This document shows, one piece after another, positions 23,697 through 35,752 of a stretch of 64,000 nucleotides of DNA. Under the pieces are notes generated by a model. It saw nothing but the letters and a program-made list of their open reading frames with translations. It was not told the origin of the DNA and ran no database searches. Every line of letters begins with the position of its first letter. Position 1 is the first letter of the stretch. Both the position numbers and the translations under genes were made by a program. The stretch is from Benincasa hispida. Taxonomy: Eukaryota; Streptophyta; Magnoliopsida; Cucurbitales; Cucurbitaceae. Location of the stretch: positions 31,740,012-31,804,011 of the forward strand of contig NC_052350.1 of the NCBI RefSeq assembly GCF_009727055.1, written 5' to 3'.

Positions 23697-24050
23697 TGCA
23701 AATGTTAAGATAAGATAACATGCAACAGAAGCAAATAGAATCAATAAACACTTTAATTATATTTAATTTGAGTGGGCCGCATCCGATAGTGTTACCAAAA
23801 TAAGGCACCCAACCTTATTGTATACTATAGATTATTTTGACTATTTACTTGAACCCGATCTACTTTTATGTCTCCATATAAAATTAAGTATTCATATAAT
23901 AGCCATGGATCTTAGTTTATTGGATTTAGACTTTAAAAGTGCAATTTATAGGTTCAATAACAACTTTATTGAAGTAATGTTGAATAACATCTTTATTGAT
24001 AATAGAATGTGTTTTTACAAACTGCGAGTTTTAGGACATACAACCTAACA
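23697..24050 (-). mobile_element. 3' LTR of the nested copia element, internally deleted
   Basis: On the minus strand it starts TGTTAGGTTGTATGTCCTAAAACTCG and ends CTTAACATTTGCA. It lacks about 1.3 kb compared with the full family LTR at 59769-61520. It abuts a polypurine tract (reverse of ACTCCCACTTGGACT at 24053-24067). Confidence 0.8.
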
Positions 24051-24067
24051 ATACTCCCACTTGGACT
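24051..24067 (-). promoter_or_regulatory. Polypurine tract of the nested copia element
   Basis: AGTCCAAGTGGGAGTAT on the minus strand lies immediately before the 3' LTR, as expected for plus-strand priming. Confidence 0.75.
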
Positions 24068-24198
24068 AAAACTCCAGTGGATAAATATATGCAAATATAT
24101 ATAATGTTGAGTACAATGAGAGAATAAAAAGTCTAAATACAATAAACTAGGGCATCAAATACCCATAAATTCTCCCACTTGCTCTAGTTATAAGTATC

Positions 24199-27100
24199 TC
24201 ATAGACCTAGTCCTACTAGGTGACCCTCAAACACTTTAGCCGATAGGGCATTTGTAAATAGATCAGCTAAGTTGTCTTGAGAGGCTATCTGCGTGACAAT
24301 CACATCTCCTATGTGTACAATCTCCCTGATGAGTTGGTACTTCTGCTCGATGTGCTTTCCACATTTATGGCTTCGAGGTACCTTTGAGTTTGCAACTGAT
24401 CCACTATTCTTATAATACAAAGTGACAATAGGTGCATATTTGGAACCACTTCCAAGTCAGTTAGGAACTTTCTAAGCCATAATGCTTCTTTTGCTGCTTC
24501 ACTTGTCGCTACATACTCAGCTTCCATTGTGGAGTCAGCAATACAATTTTGTTTGATACTCCTCCACACTATTGCTCCTTCATTTAGAGTAAATATTGAC
24601 CTCGAAGTTGATTTTCTTGAATCAATCAGTCTAGAGGTCAATATCAGTGTATCCAGCAACGATCAGATCCTTAGCACCATATATGAGCATACAATTCCTC
24701 ATTCTCTGAAGATACTTGATGATGTTTTTTACGGTAGTCCAATTATCATATCTTGGATGGGACTGAAATCTGCTGACTATTCCAACTGCATAGCATATGT
24801 CATGACGAGTACACAACATGGCATAGATTAAGCTCCCTACTGCTGATGCATACGGAATTCGTTTCATAACCTCAACATCTTGAGGTGTCTTAGGATTTTA
24901 TTCTTAGACAGATGAATTCCATGTCTGAAAGGCAACATTCCTTTCTTGGAATTTTGCATTTTATATCTAGACAACATCTTGTCTATATAAAATGCCTGAA
25001 ATAATGCTAAAGTTATGTTCTTTCGGTTCTGATCTATTTGGATCCCAAGAACATATTGCGCTTCACCCAATTTTTTCATTTGGAATTGTGTAGCAAGCCA
25101 TCTCTTGACGTCAGCCAGAAAATATACTTCATTTTCTATGAGTAGAATATCATCAACATATAGAACCAGAAAAGTGACAGTTTTGTTAACAATTTTCTTG
25201 TAAACACAAGGTTCGTCAATATTTTGGTCAAAGCCATAAGATTTGATCGCAGTGTAACTCTTATATTCCAGGATCAAAACGCTTGTTTCAATCCATAAAG
25301 GGATCGATTAAGCTTGCAAACCTTTTGCTCTTGACCCCGTTCAATAAATTCTTTTGGTTGATGATACTCACCTCAAGATAGCTATTTAGGAAGGTTGTCT
25401 TGATATCCATTTGCCAGATTTCTTAATCATAAAATGCAGCTATGGACAAGAGTATTCTAATAGACTTTATCATGGCAACCGAAGAGAAGGTTTCTTCATA
25501 GTCCATCCCTTCTCTTTGGGTAAACCCTTTTGCCACAAGCCTAGCTTTGTAGGGTTGTACCTTTCCAGGTTGGTCTCATTTTCTCTTATAGATCCACTTA
25601 CAACCGATGGGTTTTATCATTTTTGGTTGATCTATAAGGTCTCATACTGAATTGAAGTACATTGACTCCATTTCAAAATCCATGGCTTTAACCCACCGTT
25701 CTTTGTCCACATCTTCCATTGCTTGTTTGAAAGTTAATGGATCCTCTAAGCCATCATCGAATATGATGACTTGAGTTTCAATTAAACCCATGTACCGGTC
25801 AGGCTGTTGCATAACCCTCCCACTACGTCGAGGCACTCTCAACTCTTGAGAAGGACGTGGAGTATCAGTTTCATCAACAACTCTTGTTGATATACCTGCA
25901 CGGTCTACAACTCTTGTTGATGCATTTATCGTTTCTCTGGTCATTTCATCTATTACTAACCTACTGCGAAGTTGATGATTCTTAATATGTCTTCCTCTAG
26001 GTATACCTTTGAACGATGTTCCAGTTTCTTAGAATTTTGCACCAACATGTGTGTTGGGCATCCTCATATCCTGAAGTGATATAAACTATCTTTACGTCCT
26101 CTCCAAAGCTCGTAAAGTGTTTCATAAACACCTTTTGAGGGAGCTATGTTCAAAATATACACCGTAACCTCAATTGTGTATCCCCAAAAAGAATTTGGCA
26201 ACTGGACATAACTCATCATAGAACGAATCATGTCTAACAAGGTTCTATTTCTCCTTTCTACCACCCCATTTTGTTGTGGTGTGCCAGTTGCTATGAGTTG
26301 TGACTAGATTCCGTGTTCTATCAAGTAGATATGGAATTTCAAGTCCATATACTCGTCATCTCGATCTGATCGAAGTGTTTTAAACTTTTTACCTAATTTG
26401 TTCTCAACTTCTGCCTTATATTCCTTAAACTTTTCAAGTGTATTAGATTTACAATGTATTAGGTAAATGTAGCCATACCTTGAATAATCATCAACGAAGT
26501 TGATGAAATATCCATACTCTCATCTAGCTTTAACATTCATCGGACTACGGAGGTCTTAATGTACCAACTCTAAGGGTTCCTTGGCTCTAAAACCTTTTCC
26601 AAAAAATGATCTTTTAGTCATTTTACCCTCAAGACCAGATTCACACAGTGGTAATGAACTTTCTTCTAACTGATTTAGATGATCGTCCTTAACCAATCTC
26701 TCAATCATGTTGAGATTTATGTGGCCAAGTCTCAAGTGCCAAAAATAGGCACTTGGAGAAACTTTCCGTTTCTTATTTTGAGTTTCAGTCATTTTAAACA
26801 TCTCTATGTTCAAAACAGCTTTTACCTCAGTCGGTTTTAACATGTACAAGTTATTTTCTAATTTTTTAGAACAAATTTAATATATTTCGAAGTAATGAAC
26901 ACTTCATTATTTTCAAAAGAAACTTTGTAATTTCGTTCTAGCAAACATGAGACGGATATTAAATGCCTTTTCATAGAAGGAATATAATAAACATTTTCAA
27001 GTAAAATGTACCCCTCTCCTATAAATAACTTCATATCTCCCACTGCTTTAGCTGAAACAACCTCCTCGATCCCTACCTTAAAGGTTGCTTCGCCTTCTGT

Positions 27101-27406
27101 ATGTTGTCTCCAGGAACTAGTTTCCTAAGAAAAAATACATAAATGATTAGCGACACCTGAATCTATTATCTAAGTCTTTTTATCGTTTTCCACTAAGCAT
27201 GTAACGATGACTAGTAAATCACATTTACTATGTCGTTCGAATTTTTCATTCTCATCCATATAGTTCAAAACTTTAGATGAGTTGGGAGATAGAGGACAAT
27301 CCTCTATTAAAACTTGTTTTGAATCATCATTTGCTAGTAATTTGCATGTTGAATTATTATTACTGTTAATTAAAGTGGAAGTAAGTATTTTAGAAGAATT
27401 CGACAT
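24199..27406 (-). pseudogene. Ty1/copia polyprotein, degenerate
   Basis: Read on the minus strand from 27406: a short gag-like start, a protease D-S-G (IIDSGVANH, near 27165), the GAG-pre-integrase HLRLGH and C-x2-G segments (26849-26556), integrase (TGTPQQNGVVERRNRTLLDM, near 26290-26240), RT with LVLYVDDILLI (25277-24864), then RNase H (STMEAEYVATSEAAKEALWLRKF, near 24500) and a tail (DNLADLFTNAL). The order protease-integrase-RT-RNase H identifies Ty1/copia. At least ten stops or frameshifts break it. Most of gag is missing, fused directly to the leader at 27407. Confidence 0.93.
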
Positions 27407-27959
27407 GGAAAATTAAACATATTCTTATTAGTAAATTGCCACTAAATCCAAAATCAAGTTTTAGCAAAAAAAGTAATAATGTACCCATAATCATTATTTA
27501 TTTGCAACGATACTATAGTGAGTCAGAATAAGTGCTATCGAAGGGCAGTCAAATACTCCTTCACTAAAGTAAAACAATCTTAACTAAATATTGTCTCCAA
27601 AATAACTCATATTCCAATAGTCATTTAGCTACCGTTTTTAATCAGAACTTACTAACACTTTAGTAATTCTGTAAGTGTAACCCTCCATTTTCAGACCTCA
27701 GAGGTCGACCCCAACGATGCTATCAAATTGGAAAGTCAAGGTTGGAAAACGACCTAAGAAATCCTATCCATTTTTGGAGTTTGAGTTGTTCTGAATCCCA
27801 TGTTACAACCCTCCGAGGGGATAGCCATTGTTAAATGACTAGCAAGGTCAACTCAAAGACGACAAACAGGCGCAACATAGGAAACTCACGGTCCAAACAA
27901 ACGGAAGAGACCGCAGGACATATTGATACATATCCTTCACCCACTTACTATGAACTACT

Positions 27960-28400
27960 TCCCCTATTCACCTTGATGTTGACCCATACAAACACTTTCT
28001 GAATGAAGGTCACTCCCATGGTGACACAAAGCTTCATATGAATATCACGGTGTGAAGTTTCTAGGGACGTGAGAGTTGAAAACAACATATCGTATATTTG
28101 ATTTTACGTTGAATAACTTCCCCTCATCTACCTTGATCTTGACTCATGCAAACACTTTCCAAATGGAGGTCACTCCCACGGTGACACGAAGTGTCGCATG
28201 AATCTCACGGTGTGAAACTCTTAGGATGTGAGAATGAAAAACAAAACATCAATTTTGATTTTACTGTGAACAACTTCCTCTATTCATCTTGATCTAAATT
28301 CATGAAAACATTTCCCAAATGGAGGTCACTCCCAGGGTGACACGAAATAAAACAAGAATCTTGATTGTGAACTCTCAGGGACGAAGCTAAAAATAATATA
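27960..28400. repeat. About 160-bp tandem units in the copia leader
   Basis: Three diverged units. Each contains CTTGAT-TT, then CATGxAAACACTTTCxxAAT, then GGTCACTCCCAxGGTGACAC, then a CTCACGGTGTGAA block. Confidence 0.75.
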
Positions 28401-29288
28401 TCATATATGTTATTAGTTTCTCACTGAAGCGTTATCAAATTCCCACTAAAGCAGCATTCTAATAACATATAATATATGATATTAAACTCCCATTGAAGCG
28501 TTCTATTTGTTTGGGTATATTTTTACTCAGGTTTATTCTTGCTAATTATACAACCTAAGTCTAGGTGTTTATCCAAGTATAACATTTATATTTGGATTCA
28601 ACCTACAATGTCTAGGTGATAAACCAGTTTTAAAACTCACACTGCTCACATTTTGCTCATAAAACTGGTTAACAATGCTCAATTATTCGGCCATAATCCC
28701 CAGGTAAGAGGTGTTCCGTAGATCGTCAACTTAAGTACCTTTAGCCTTAGACAGGATTATATACCGGTTGAGTTTATAACCATTTTACAAGATGTCGACC
28801 TATTTTAATTATTAAAACAGGTGGTTAACCTATGTGAGCATGCAACTTATCTTTGTTATGGATTTTAAATGTCTAATCCAATTTTATAACAACTTACAAA
28901 ATTTTAGACATGCTGAGCATCCATAACATACATAAAAGGCATTCAACATTTAATATAACATTTATATTAAAACATTTGAAACCCTATACATGCATACTAT
29001 ATATTATAACACTTCATGTAACATGCTTCCTATGGTGGTATTTTAAATCTACATGGCATACTTTATGCACATACAAGAATTATTTAATTATAACATACAT
29101 CACATGCATAAATAATTAAACATAGACTAATATGATTTTAGTTTTGGCATTATCAAGCAAACAAAAGCCTAATTATTACAAAATTCCGGCTCCAAAACGC
29201 TTTTGGATCGCTCAAACTACCTTGAACCGGACCCGAACCTCTCGAACTAGACCACCAATGCTCAAAATTGGGTTGAACTGGGCAAAAA

Positions 29289-29685
29289 CCATCGAGTACC
29301 ATCAAACATCGAGTATGCCCTCAATCATCGAGTATTTCACTAAATACCATCGAGTTGCTCATCGAGTACCATCGAGTATGGCATCGTGCGTCGAGTATTT
29401 CACAAAATACCATCAAATTGCATAGAGTACCATCGAGTATGGCATTGTGCATTGAGTATTTCACAAAATACCATCGAGTACCATCGAGTATGGATTGTGC
29501 ATCGAATATTTCACAAAATACCATCGAGTACCATCGAGTATGGATCATGCATCGAGTATTTCATAAAATACCATCGAGTATGAGCTTCGAGTACCATTGA
29601 GTATGGCATCATGCACTGATTATTTCATAAAATACCATCAAGTTGCTCATCGAGTACCATCGAGTATGGCGCATCGAGTATTGGG
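29289..29685. repeat. TACCATCGAGTA minisatellite
   Basis: About seven imperfect units of roughly 55-65 bp, built from TACCATCGAGTATGGCATCG, TGCATCGAGTATTTCACAAAA and short linkers. Long reading frames here are artefacts of the repeat. Confidence 0.9.
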
Positions 29686-29958
29686 TAGTGGCTGAAAAAT
29701 CCAGTTCCTACTGCTCGACCTTCATCACTTCTTTCTTCAATTACATCCTAATTGCAACTCTAATGACTCCAATCGAATTACAAACACTTAAACACAAATT
29801 AAGGCCCATCAAACAAGAGCCAATTACAAGAATTACGACATAATTGAAGAGAAAACAATGTCAAAACTCAGAAAACCATATCAATTTATCATTTTCATAC
29901 AACTTATGAAAAACACCCACAAAAACTCAAATTAACGCTAATTGAGTACTTAAATCAC

Positions 29959-29973
29959 GCTCTGATACTAATT
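29959..29973 (-). promoter_or_regulatory. Primer-binding site of the nested copia element
   Basis: GCTCTGATACTAATT on the plus strand is one base from the perfect tRNA-iMet site on the minus strand. The LTR beyond it is cut to about 30 bases (TGCAAGAACCACGAATGCAG). Confidence 0.8.
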
Positions 29974-30004
29974 GCAAGAACCACGAATGCAGCGGAAACG
30001 ACGA

Positions 30005-31570
30005 GACCATAACCCATCGACTATTCTTCTTCTTTGGCGTTCTCTCAAGCGACGGTATGGCCTCATTCGGCATTCTTCATCTTTTATTATCACATTGTTA
30101 TAGTTGGAGCTATTACCCTGTTCTCATTGTTTCTGATGTTATCAATAAATCTGATTCACAATCACAATTCCTGTGCCATTGGATCAATTCAGAGGTACTG
30201 AGATTGGGGTTTTAAAATATTTAGGACACACATCACTTTGAATGTGCTAACATTGAGGATGATGACAACGATGGTGGATCGGAGACTCATGGCACCTCGG
30301 ACGTCTTGGCCTTCTCCAGATCAGTCAACAAAACTAACTCTTCTTTCGAGTGATGTTCTGTTCTGAATCAGTTTAAATATATATTATGTTTCTCTTCTAT
30401 TTCTATTTAATCTTTAACTATCTGCTTTGATTTTGTGTTCTTGAAGTTAAAACTCAAATTGTCAACCATCCCCTTTAACACAAACTGGTTTATGCTTACA
30501 TTGAATGCCAAAAACTCTATAAATGTTCTCTTTTTTTGGCATTTTTACCTCTCTCTTTATGAATCAAATGCTTTTCAATGTGTTTTATATGTATTTGAGA
30601 TTGTCATGTTTTTTAATTTTGATGCGTTTTTAAGGTTACAGCTCCACCACAAGTAGCTTCTCTTGTTGAAGAAATTAGCCGTGAAAATCATCCTCCGAGA
30701 TCTTCTATTGAGTTGGGAGCGGATCCTCAACTGGAAAACTTCATGGTACTTTTTGTTTGTTTGTTTTAAATTTCCTTTTGTAATTTTTTGGTTCTTTAGA
30801 AACATTCTTGATAAGTAAATAAAAAAAAAAACAACTGGTACTTTAGATATGTAAGTTATGATTTATATTTTATTTTAGTCTCTAAACTCGGGTGATTTAA
30901 ATATGATCCCTTTTAGGTTAATGCATTGTTATGAGAATTGAGAAATGAGAATGACCTTCCTTTTAACATTGTCTTCTTTTTTAGTATGTGGCTTTACTTT
31001 GGAGTTCTATTTAAGGTGTCTCATGCCAATAGTGTTATTTATTTATGTATATAAGATTTCATCCATTTGTAACTAATTTGAGACTAGATTTACAATAGGT
31101 TTTGTGTACTCAAGATTCAAGTTGTTCTATTTAGAAGATAATTTTCTTTACTGAGTAAGAAAAATTGAATTGTAGCGATTATTTAATTACTTCTTTTGAT
31201 TATGACAAACAATTTGATTAGATGATATGTTAAGGAAAATGGTGCTAAGCTTTAATATGATCTTTCTACTAATAATTGAGCACAAGAGATCGTCACATTC
31301 TGTGGGTTAAGATACATTGTATCATTTTTCCTATTGCAGACTCTTTTTCAAGCAAGAGATGGAATTATCTTTGATTGGGTTCAGAATGCTAGAAAAGTTA
31401 ATTTTTAGATGTTATTGTAGTAAGTAATTATACCTTAGCGTATGTTAAATATTTATTATTGGTAATTTATTTTCTTATATTGGCTACTACTGGTGGCTCT
31501 TTTTTCTTCAGATTAGAGTTTAGCTATTGAGTCTCTGCTTTCTCCTCCAAATGGGTCGAATCAACATGAG
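30005..31570 (+). pseudogene. Exon-like host gene fragments inside the CACTA element
   Basis: Segments with coding-like composition alternate with AT-rich, intron-like spacers. 30210-30355 reads HHFECANIEDDDNDGGSETH (one frame, then SDVLAFSRSVNKTNSSFE and a stop). 30640-30746 reads TAPPQVASLVEEISRENHPP, SSIELGADPQLENFM and is followed by GT. 31340-31410 follows a CAG and reads TLFQARDGIIFDWVQNARK then a stop. Left of the copia insertion, 23641-23696 also looks like a gene start (ATGTCCTATACCTCTGATGG). I do not recognise the parent gene. This fits gene capture by a CACTA element, but it could also be degenerate transposon-encoded exons. Confidence 0.5.
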
Positions 31571-31904
31571 GTAACTTTTTCCTATCTAACCTAAAATCTA
31601 TGAACTTTCTCCTCCAAATATATGTGATTATAATATATGTATTCATGCTTTTGGATGTTGGGGCTATTTGGATACTTGCCTTTTAAAGAAATGAAGCAAA
31701 ATTGCTTAGTTACGAAGTCTTCTGATCCAAATTTGTGTACGTATAATAATCTTATTCACGTGCTCTGTTTGGTAGGAAGGTTAAGGATGCACTTATCGCT
31801 TGTATAGATCTGAACCATTATGCGTCTTCTGATTCAGTGTGCATTCGCCAGATTTGATCGTGGGTTTTTCAGATCTGGTCATCCATTACTTTGATTTTGA
31901 GGTA

Positions 31905-32033
31905 TACAATGACGGTTTAAAACCGACATTAAAGACCTTTTATAACACGATCTTTAATGTCGGTTGTCAATCGACATTAAAGCCTTCTAATGTTAGTTTT
32001 AAGCCAACATTAAAGCCCAAAATTCTTGTAGTG
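31905..32033. repeat. CACTA right subterminal repeats and terminus
   Basis: GGTTTAAAACCGACATTAAAG, CTTTAATGTCGGTTGTCAATC, CGACATTAAAGCC and AGCCAACATTAAAGCCC, ending TTCTTGTAGTG. Confidence 0.88.
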
Positions 32034-33475
32034 ATATAATATATGCATGTATGTATTAATAACATATCCATGCATCATTAGTATTATAAGCATTATAATA
32101 TATAGTTAAATGGATGTATGGATTTATGTTATAGATTATTTCATTACCTTATTATATAAATATTATGTGTAAGTAATGAAATGAAATTGCATGAAGCATG
32201 ACACTACCTTAGGTAATTTATAATTCTTATAATTTACTAAGTATGTTGATAGATGATTTTAATTTATTTCATTTGTTTATAATAGTTATAACTAAATTAA
32301 AGAAGAAATTAAAATCGATAAATCAGAATTGCATACAAACATTAGGTTAAATTCAATTTTTAAAAAATAGTTTTAAAATCTGAATAATATAGACCTAAGA
32401 TCACATTTATAATGAGATTGGAAATTTTGTTTGATTTTTTAATCGGTTTAATAGGATTAAATTGTTCTTAATTAAGAGATTAACATTGTAACAAATGTTT
32501 CAATAGGGAACCTTTTTTCTAAGGCTAGTTCTATCTAGGTTGGGATATTTAAGTTGACAGAAACGTAACACCCCTACCTAGGAACTGAGCTGGAAAGATG
32601 AATTAGATTGATTTGTTACAAGCATGCAATTATTGGTTAACGTTTTTTAAACTGTTTAATGAACCTTAATAAAAAAAATTGTTTAACTTTCCAAAGCAAG
32701 TGTTGTTTTTGGGCATATTAAACAATCACTTAGTTAAAATAAGTAGCCAGATTTTTCTAAGATAATTAACCCTAGGTAAAACGCTCAGTGGGAGGAAAAT
32801 GGGTATATGATACTTCATTTTTCCTCTTCACATTTCTCTCTAAAAGTTCACATTGTGAGATCTATACTCGGCCTCGAGGCATCTTGAGTGTCTCCCTACA
32901 GATGGTGTTTGTGTAGATCAATATCAAGGTGAATGGAGAGAATATTTATAGTAAGTGGGAGCGGGACGTGTGCCAACACATCCCTCGATCTCACTCATTA
33001 GTTTGAAATAAAGTTTCATGTATGGCCTCGTGGTATCTTGAGTATCCCCCTACAGATGACATTTTTGCATGACGCTTTTTTCAAACTCTAGAAATGGATA
33101 GAGTTACTTTAGTTTTTGCCCCAATCGTTTTTCCCTACAGTTGGCTCATTGGGGCAGAACTCTAGAATCAACAATGAGGGGTTACACTTACGAGAAACTG
33201 TTAAGCGAGTTTAACAATTTATTGACCGAATGATGGTGATTGATAGTTATTGTAACAAGGAGTTGTTCTGTTTATTGGTTGAGATTGTCTCATTTCAGTG
33301 AAGGGATACCTGATCACCATACGGTGTCTTTTGTCTTGCCTCACTGAAAAATCATTGCAAAATAAATGTCACTTCGGGTATATTAGATTTTGCTAAATAT
33401 TGATTGGTTTTTCCAAATGGTTTAATGTAAATAGACTAATATAAATAATTTGTATGGTTTCAGTAAATTCATTCA
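32034..33475 (+). other. Copia-type leader, continuing after the CACTA
   Basis: Continues the leader broken at 23348. Homology to the inverted leaders at 5131-7062 and 27407-29958 is visible in order. No ORF. Confidence 0.7.
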
Positions 33476-33775
33476 TTATCTTAATTTACTCATTGCCGAT
33501 AAACTAACAAGCCATAATTATACAACTTGAAAAAACACGATCAATACTATCCTAATCATTGATTACCTCTGGTTTGTCTTAATGGAGGTCTGTCCTCCCA
33601 TCCTAGCTCCAAATGTTGCTTCAAATGTTCGAGAAGCATACAAATAATGGACACAAGCAAACGAGAAGGCCCGAGCGTACATCTTGGCAAGACTTTCTGA
33701 AGTCTTGGCCAAGAAGCACGAGCCCATGCTCATGACCCGTGAGATCATGGAGTCCCTAAGGAGAATGTTTAGACT
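33476..33775 (+). pseudogene. Ty1/copia gag, N-terminal fragment
   Basis: Reads KNTINTILIIDYLWFVL, then CPPILAPNVASNVREAYK, a stop, WTQANEKARAYILARLSEVLAKKHEP and MTREIMESLRRMF with frame shifts. It ends abruptly at 33775 where a new LTR starts. Compare the better copy at 35753-36590. Confidence 0.85.
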
Positions 33776-35285
33776 ATTGGGGTTGATGCCCTAAATCTTG
33801 TAGGGTCCTATAGTTTGTAATTGTACTGTAAAAACTTATTATTTATTTAATAAAATATATGATATTTTATTTCACAATCAGTTGCATTAACCGCAAACCA
33901 ATAAACTAACATCCATGGTTATCTTGTAGCTTAAACATGTATGTAGAGACATAGGGGTGGATCATGTTTAAGTGATAACCTAAATGGTCTGTAGTAGATG
34001 GATAAGGTTGGATACTTTATCCTGGTGACACTACGAGTATGGCCCCCTTTGTAGGTGTTACAACTATTGTAAAGTGCTACAAATGATCTAATCATGATTA
34101 TTCATGTGGAGACATGTGAGTGGGGATATTCTATATAAAGGAGTTTATATATGATCAGACCACAAAATGTTTAGTCTCATTATACAACGCCGTTCATAAT
34201 TGAGACTTACATTTCACCAAGATGACCATAGATAACATGACCTAAATCCTAAGTGAGTTGTAAACTCCTGCTTATGAGGGCAGTCCTTTGATTTATATGG
34301 GTGAGAGTGGCTAAATCGTCGACTCAATAAGCCTACCATTTTGGGGATTCATCTGATTAAGAAGCTAGGAACACAGCTACACAAGAAGGAATTCACTCCT
34401 TTCCCGAGGTCGAAGTAAGTAGATAAATTGCTCCTTTAAGGACTGATTTCAGAACTTGAACAATGTGGCGCCATACCCTCTCTAGCCCAAGAGAGGTTAG
34501 TCATAGTTGCACTATGATCTATTGTTTATTAGAGGGATCAATGGTACTTAAGGAGTAACATGTAACTACAGGAGAAAATGGTAATTTTGGCCTAGTTGTA
34601 CTTACGAGCAATTTGTGAAGGGTCATCATACTGTTGATTGGTTATATCCAATAGACACAGAAATATATTTGTGGTGCAAAGAGTGCAGCTGTCGGTCTTT
34701 AGTGAAGTGCCCGATAGTTGACGGATGGTGAATAATTTAATTAAAGAGTTTATTAATTATTCACATACTATTGGAGCTTCAAGTTACAAGTCCATGAGAT
34801 CCCCTTGGTAGCTTAATAGGACTAAATGAGAATTAGTATTTGGATTAATTTAAATTGTTCAAATTAATTGATGGAATTGATTATATATGATATAATTAAG
34901 TCATTTTAATTATGACTGCAAGACCCACCCGTCGAGCAGGGACGAAAGTCGGCCTTAGTGATATTGATATAATTATTATAATGTATTTGATACATTATAT
35001 TATTTATGAGAGGAAGTAAATATTTGAATATGATTCAAATATTGATTTTATGAATTGGATTCATAATCGTTAAATTTAATATGGATATGATTTATATTAA
35101 ATGTCATGTGCGAGAGAAAAGAAACTATAGGTTATATTGTATATGCTTCAATATTAAAACTATAGGTTATATGTTATATTTGATATAACATATAGTTTAA
35201 TATATATATTATATGAAAAGTTAGTTATCATATTTATATATATATTAAATTATAATTTAAATAAATTAATTTAATTTGAATGAGG
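33776..35285 (+). mobile_element. Copia-type LTR, 3'-truncated
   Basis: Starts at the TTGGGGTTGATGCCCTAAAT block (first bases of the LTR altered) and runs through the CTACCATTTTGGGGATTCAT block (34334) and the CAGCTGTCGGTCTTTAGTGA block (34688). It joins leader sequence at about 35285 without the LTR 3' end or a primer-binding site. A short foreign patch near 34917-34965 (AAGACCCACCCGTCGAGCAG) is absent from the other copies. Confidence 0.75.
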
Positions 35286-35752
35286 GAGGGGGTTACAATT
35301 TTGCATCGTGGGTATCCCCCTAAAGGATGACAATTTTGCATGACACTTTATTCAATCTCTAGAAATGGATAGGGTTGCTTTAGTTTCATGTCCCAATCGG
35401 TTTTTCCCTACGGTTGGCTCATTGAGGCAGAACTCGAGAACCTAAAATGAGGGATTACACTTACAAAAATTGTTAAGCAAGTTAATAAATTCTGGACCGA
35501 ACAATGGTGACTGTTAGTTACAATGACAAGGTGTTGTTTTTGTCTAATGGTTGAGAATATCTCATTTAGTGAAAGGGCACTTGATCACCCTACGGTGACT
35601 TTTGTCCTGTCTCACTAAAACGTCATTACAAAATAGATGTCACTTAGGGTACATTAGACTATTTTGCTAAAAACTAAATGGTTGTCTTAGTGGTTTAATG
35701 CAAGTAGACTAATTATAAATATATTGTATTGTTTCAACAAACTTTTATTACA
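35286..35752 (+). other. Copia-type leader, left arm of the inverted repeat
   Basis: Same leader as 32900-33475 and, inverted, 37239-37852. Confidence 0.7.

Larger units (their letters stand above)
27407..29958 (-). other. Leader of the nested copia element
   Basis: Non-coding sequence homologous to 5131-7062 and 32034-33475. Blocks of CACTCCCACGGTGACACGAA occur three times (near 28010, 28170 and 28330) and form a diverged tandem array of about 160 bp units. A minisatellite occupies 29289-29685. Confidence 0.75.
23349..32033. mobile_element. CACTA-type DNA transposon with nested copia element
   Basis: The left end is TACTACAAGAAATCTGGGC (first base C to T). The right end is the inverse, GCCCAAAATTCTTGTAGTG. 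Both sides are flanked by ATA (23346-23348 and 32034-32036), the 3-bp target duplication known for CACTA elements. Subterminal repeats of the GTCGGTTTTAAACCGACATTAAAG type lie inward of both ends (23365-23520 and 31905-32015). The sequence outside both ends is retroelement leader and reads through. Size is 8685 bp, of which about 6.3 kb is a nested retroelement. I see no transposase ORF, so it is non-autonomous. Confidence 0.9.

Noticed and set aside
29321..29600. Overlapping ORFs on both strands, repeated His/Tyr/Ser motifs
   Set aside because: Produced by the TACCATCGAGTA minisatellite, whose units keep frames open.
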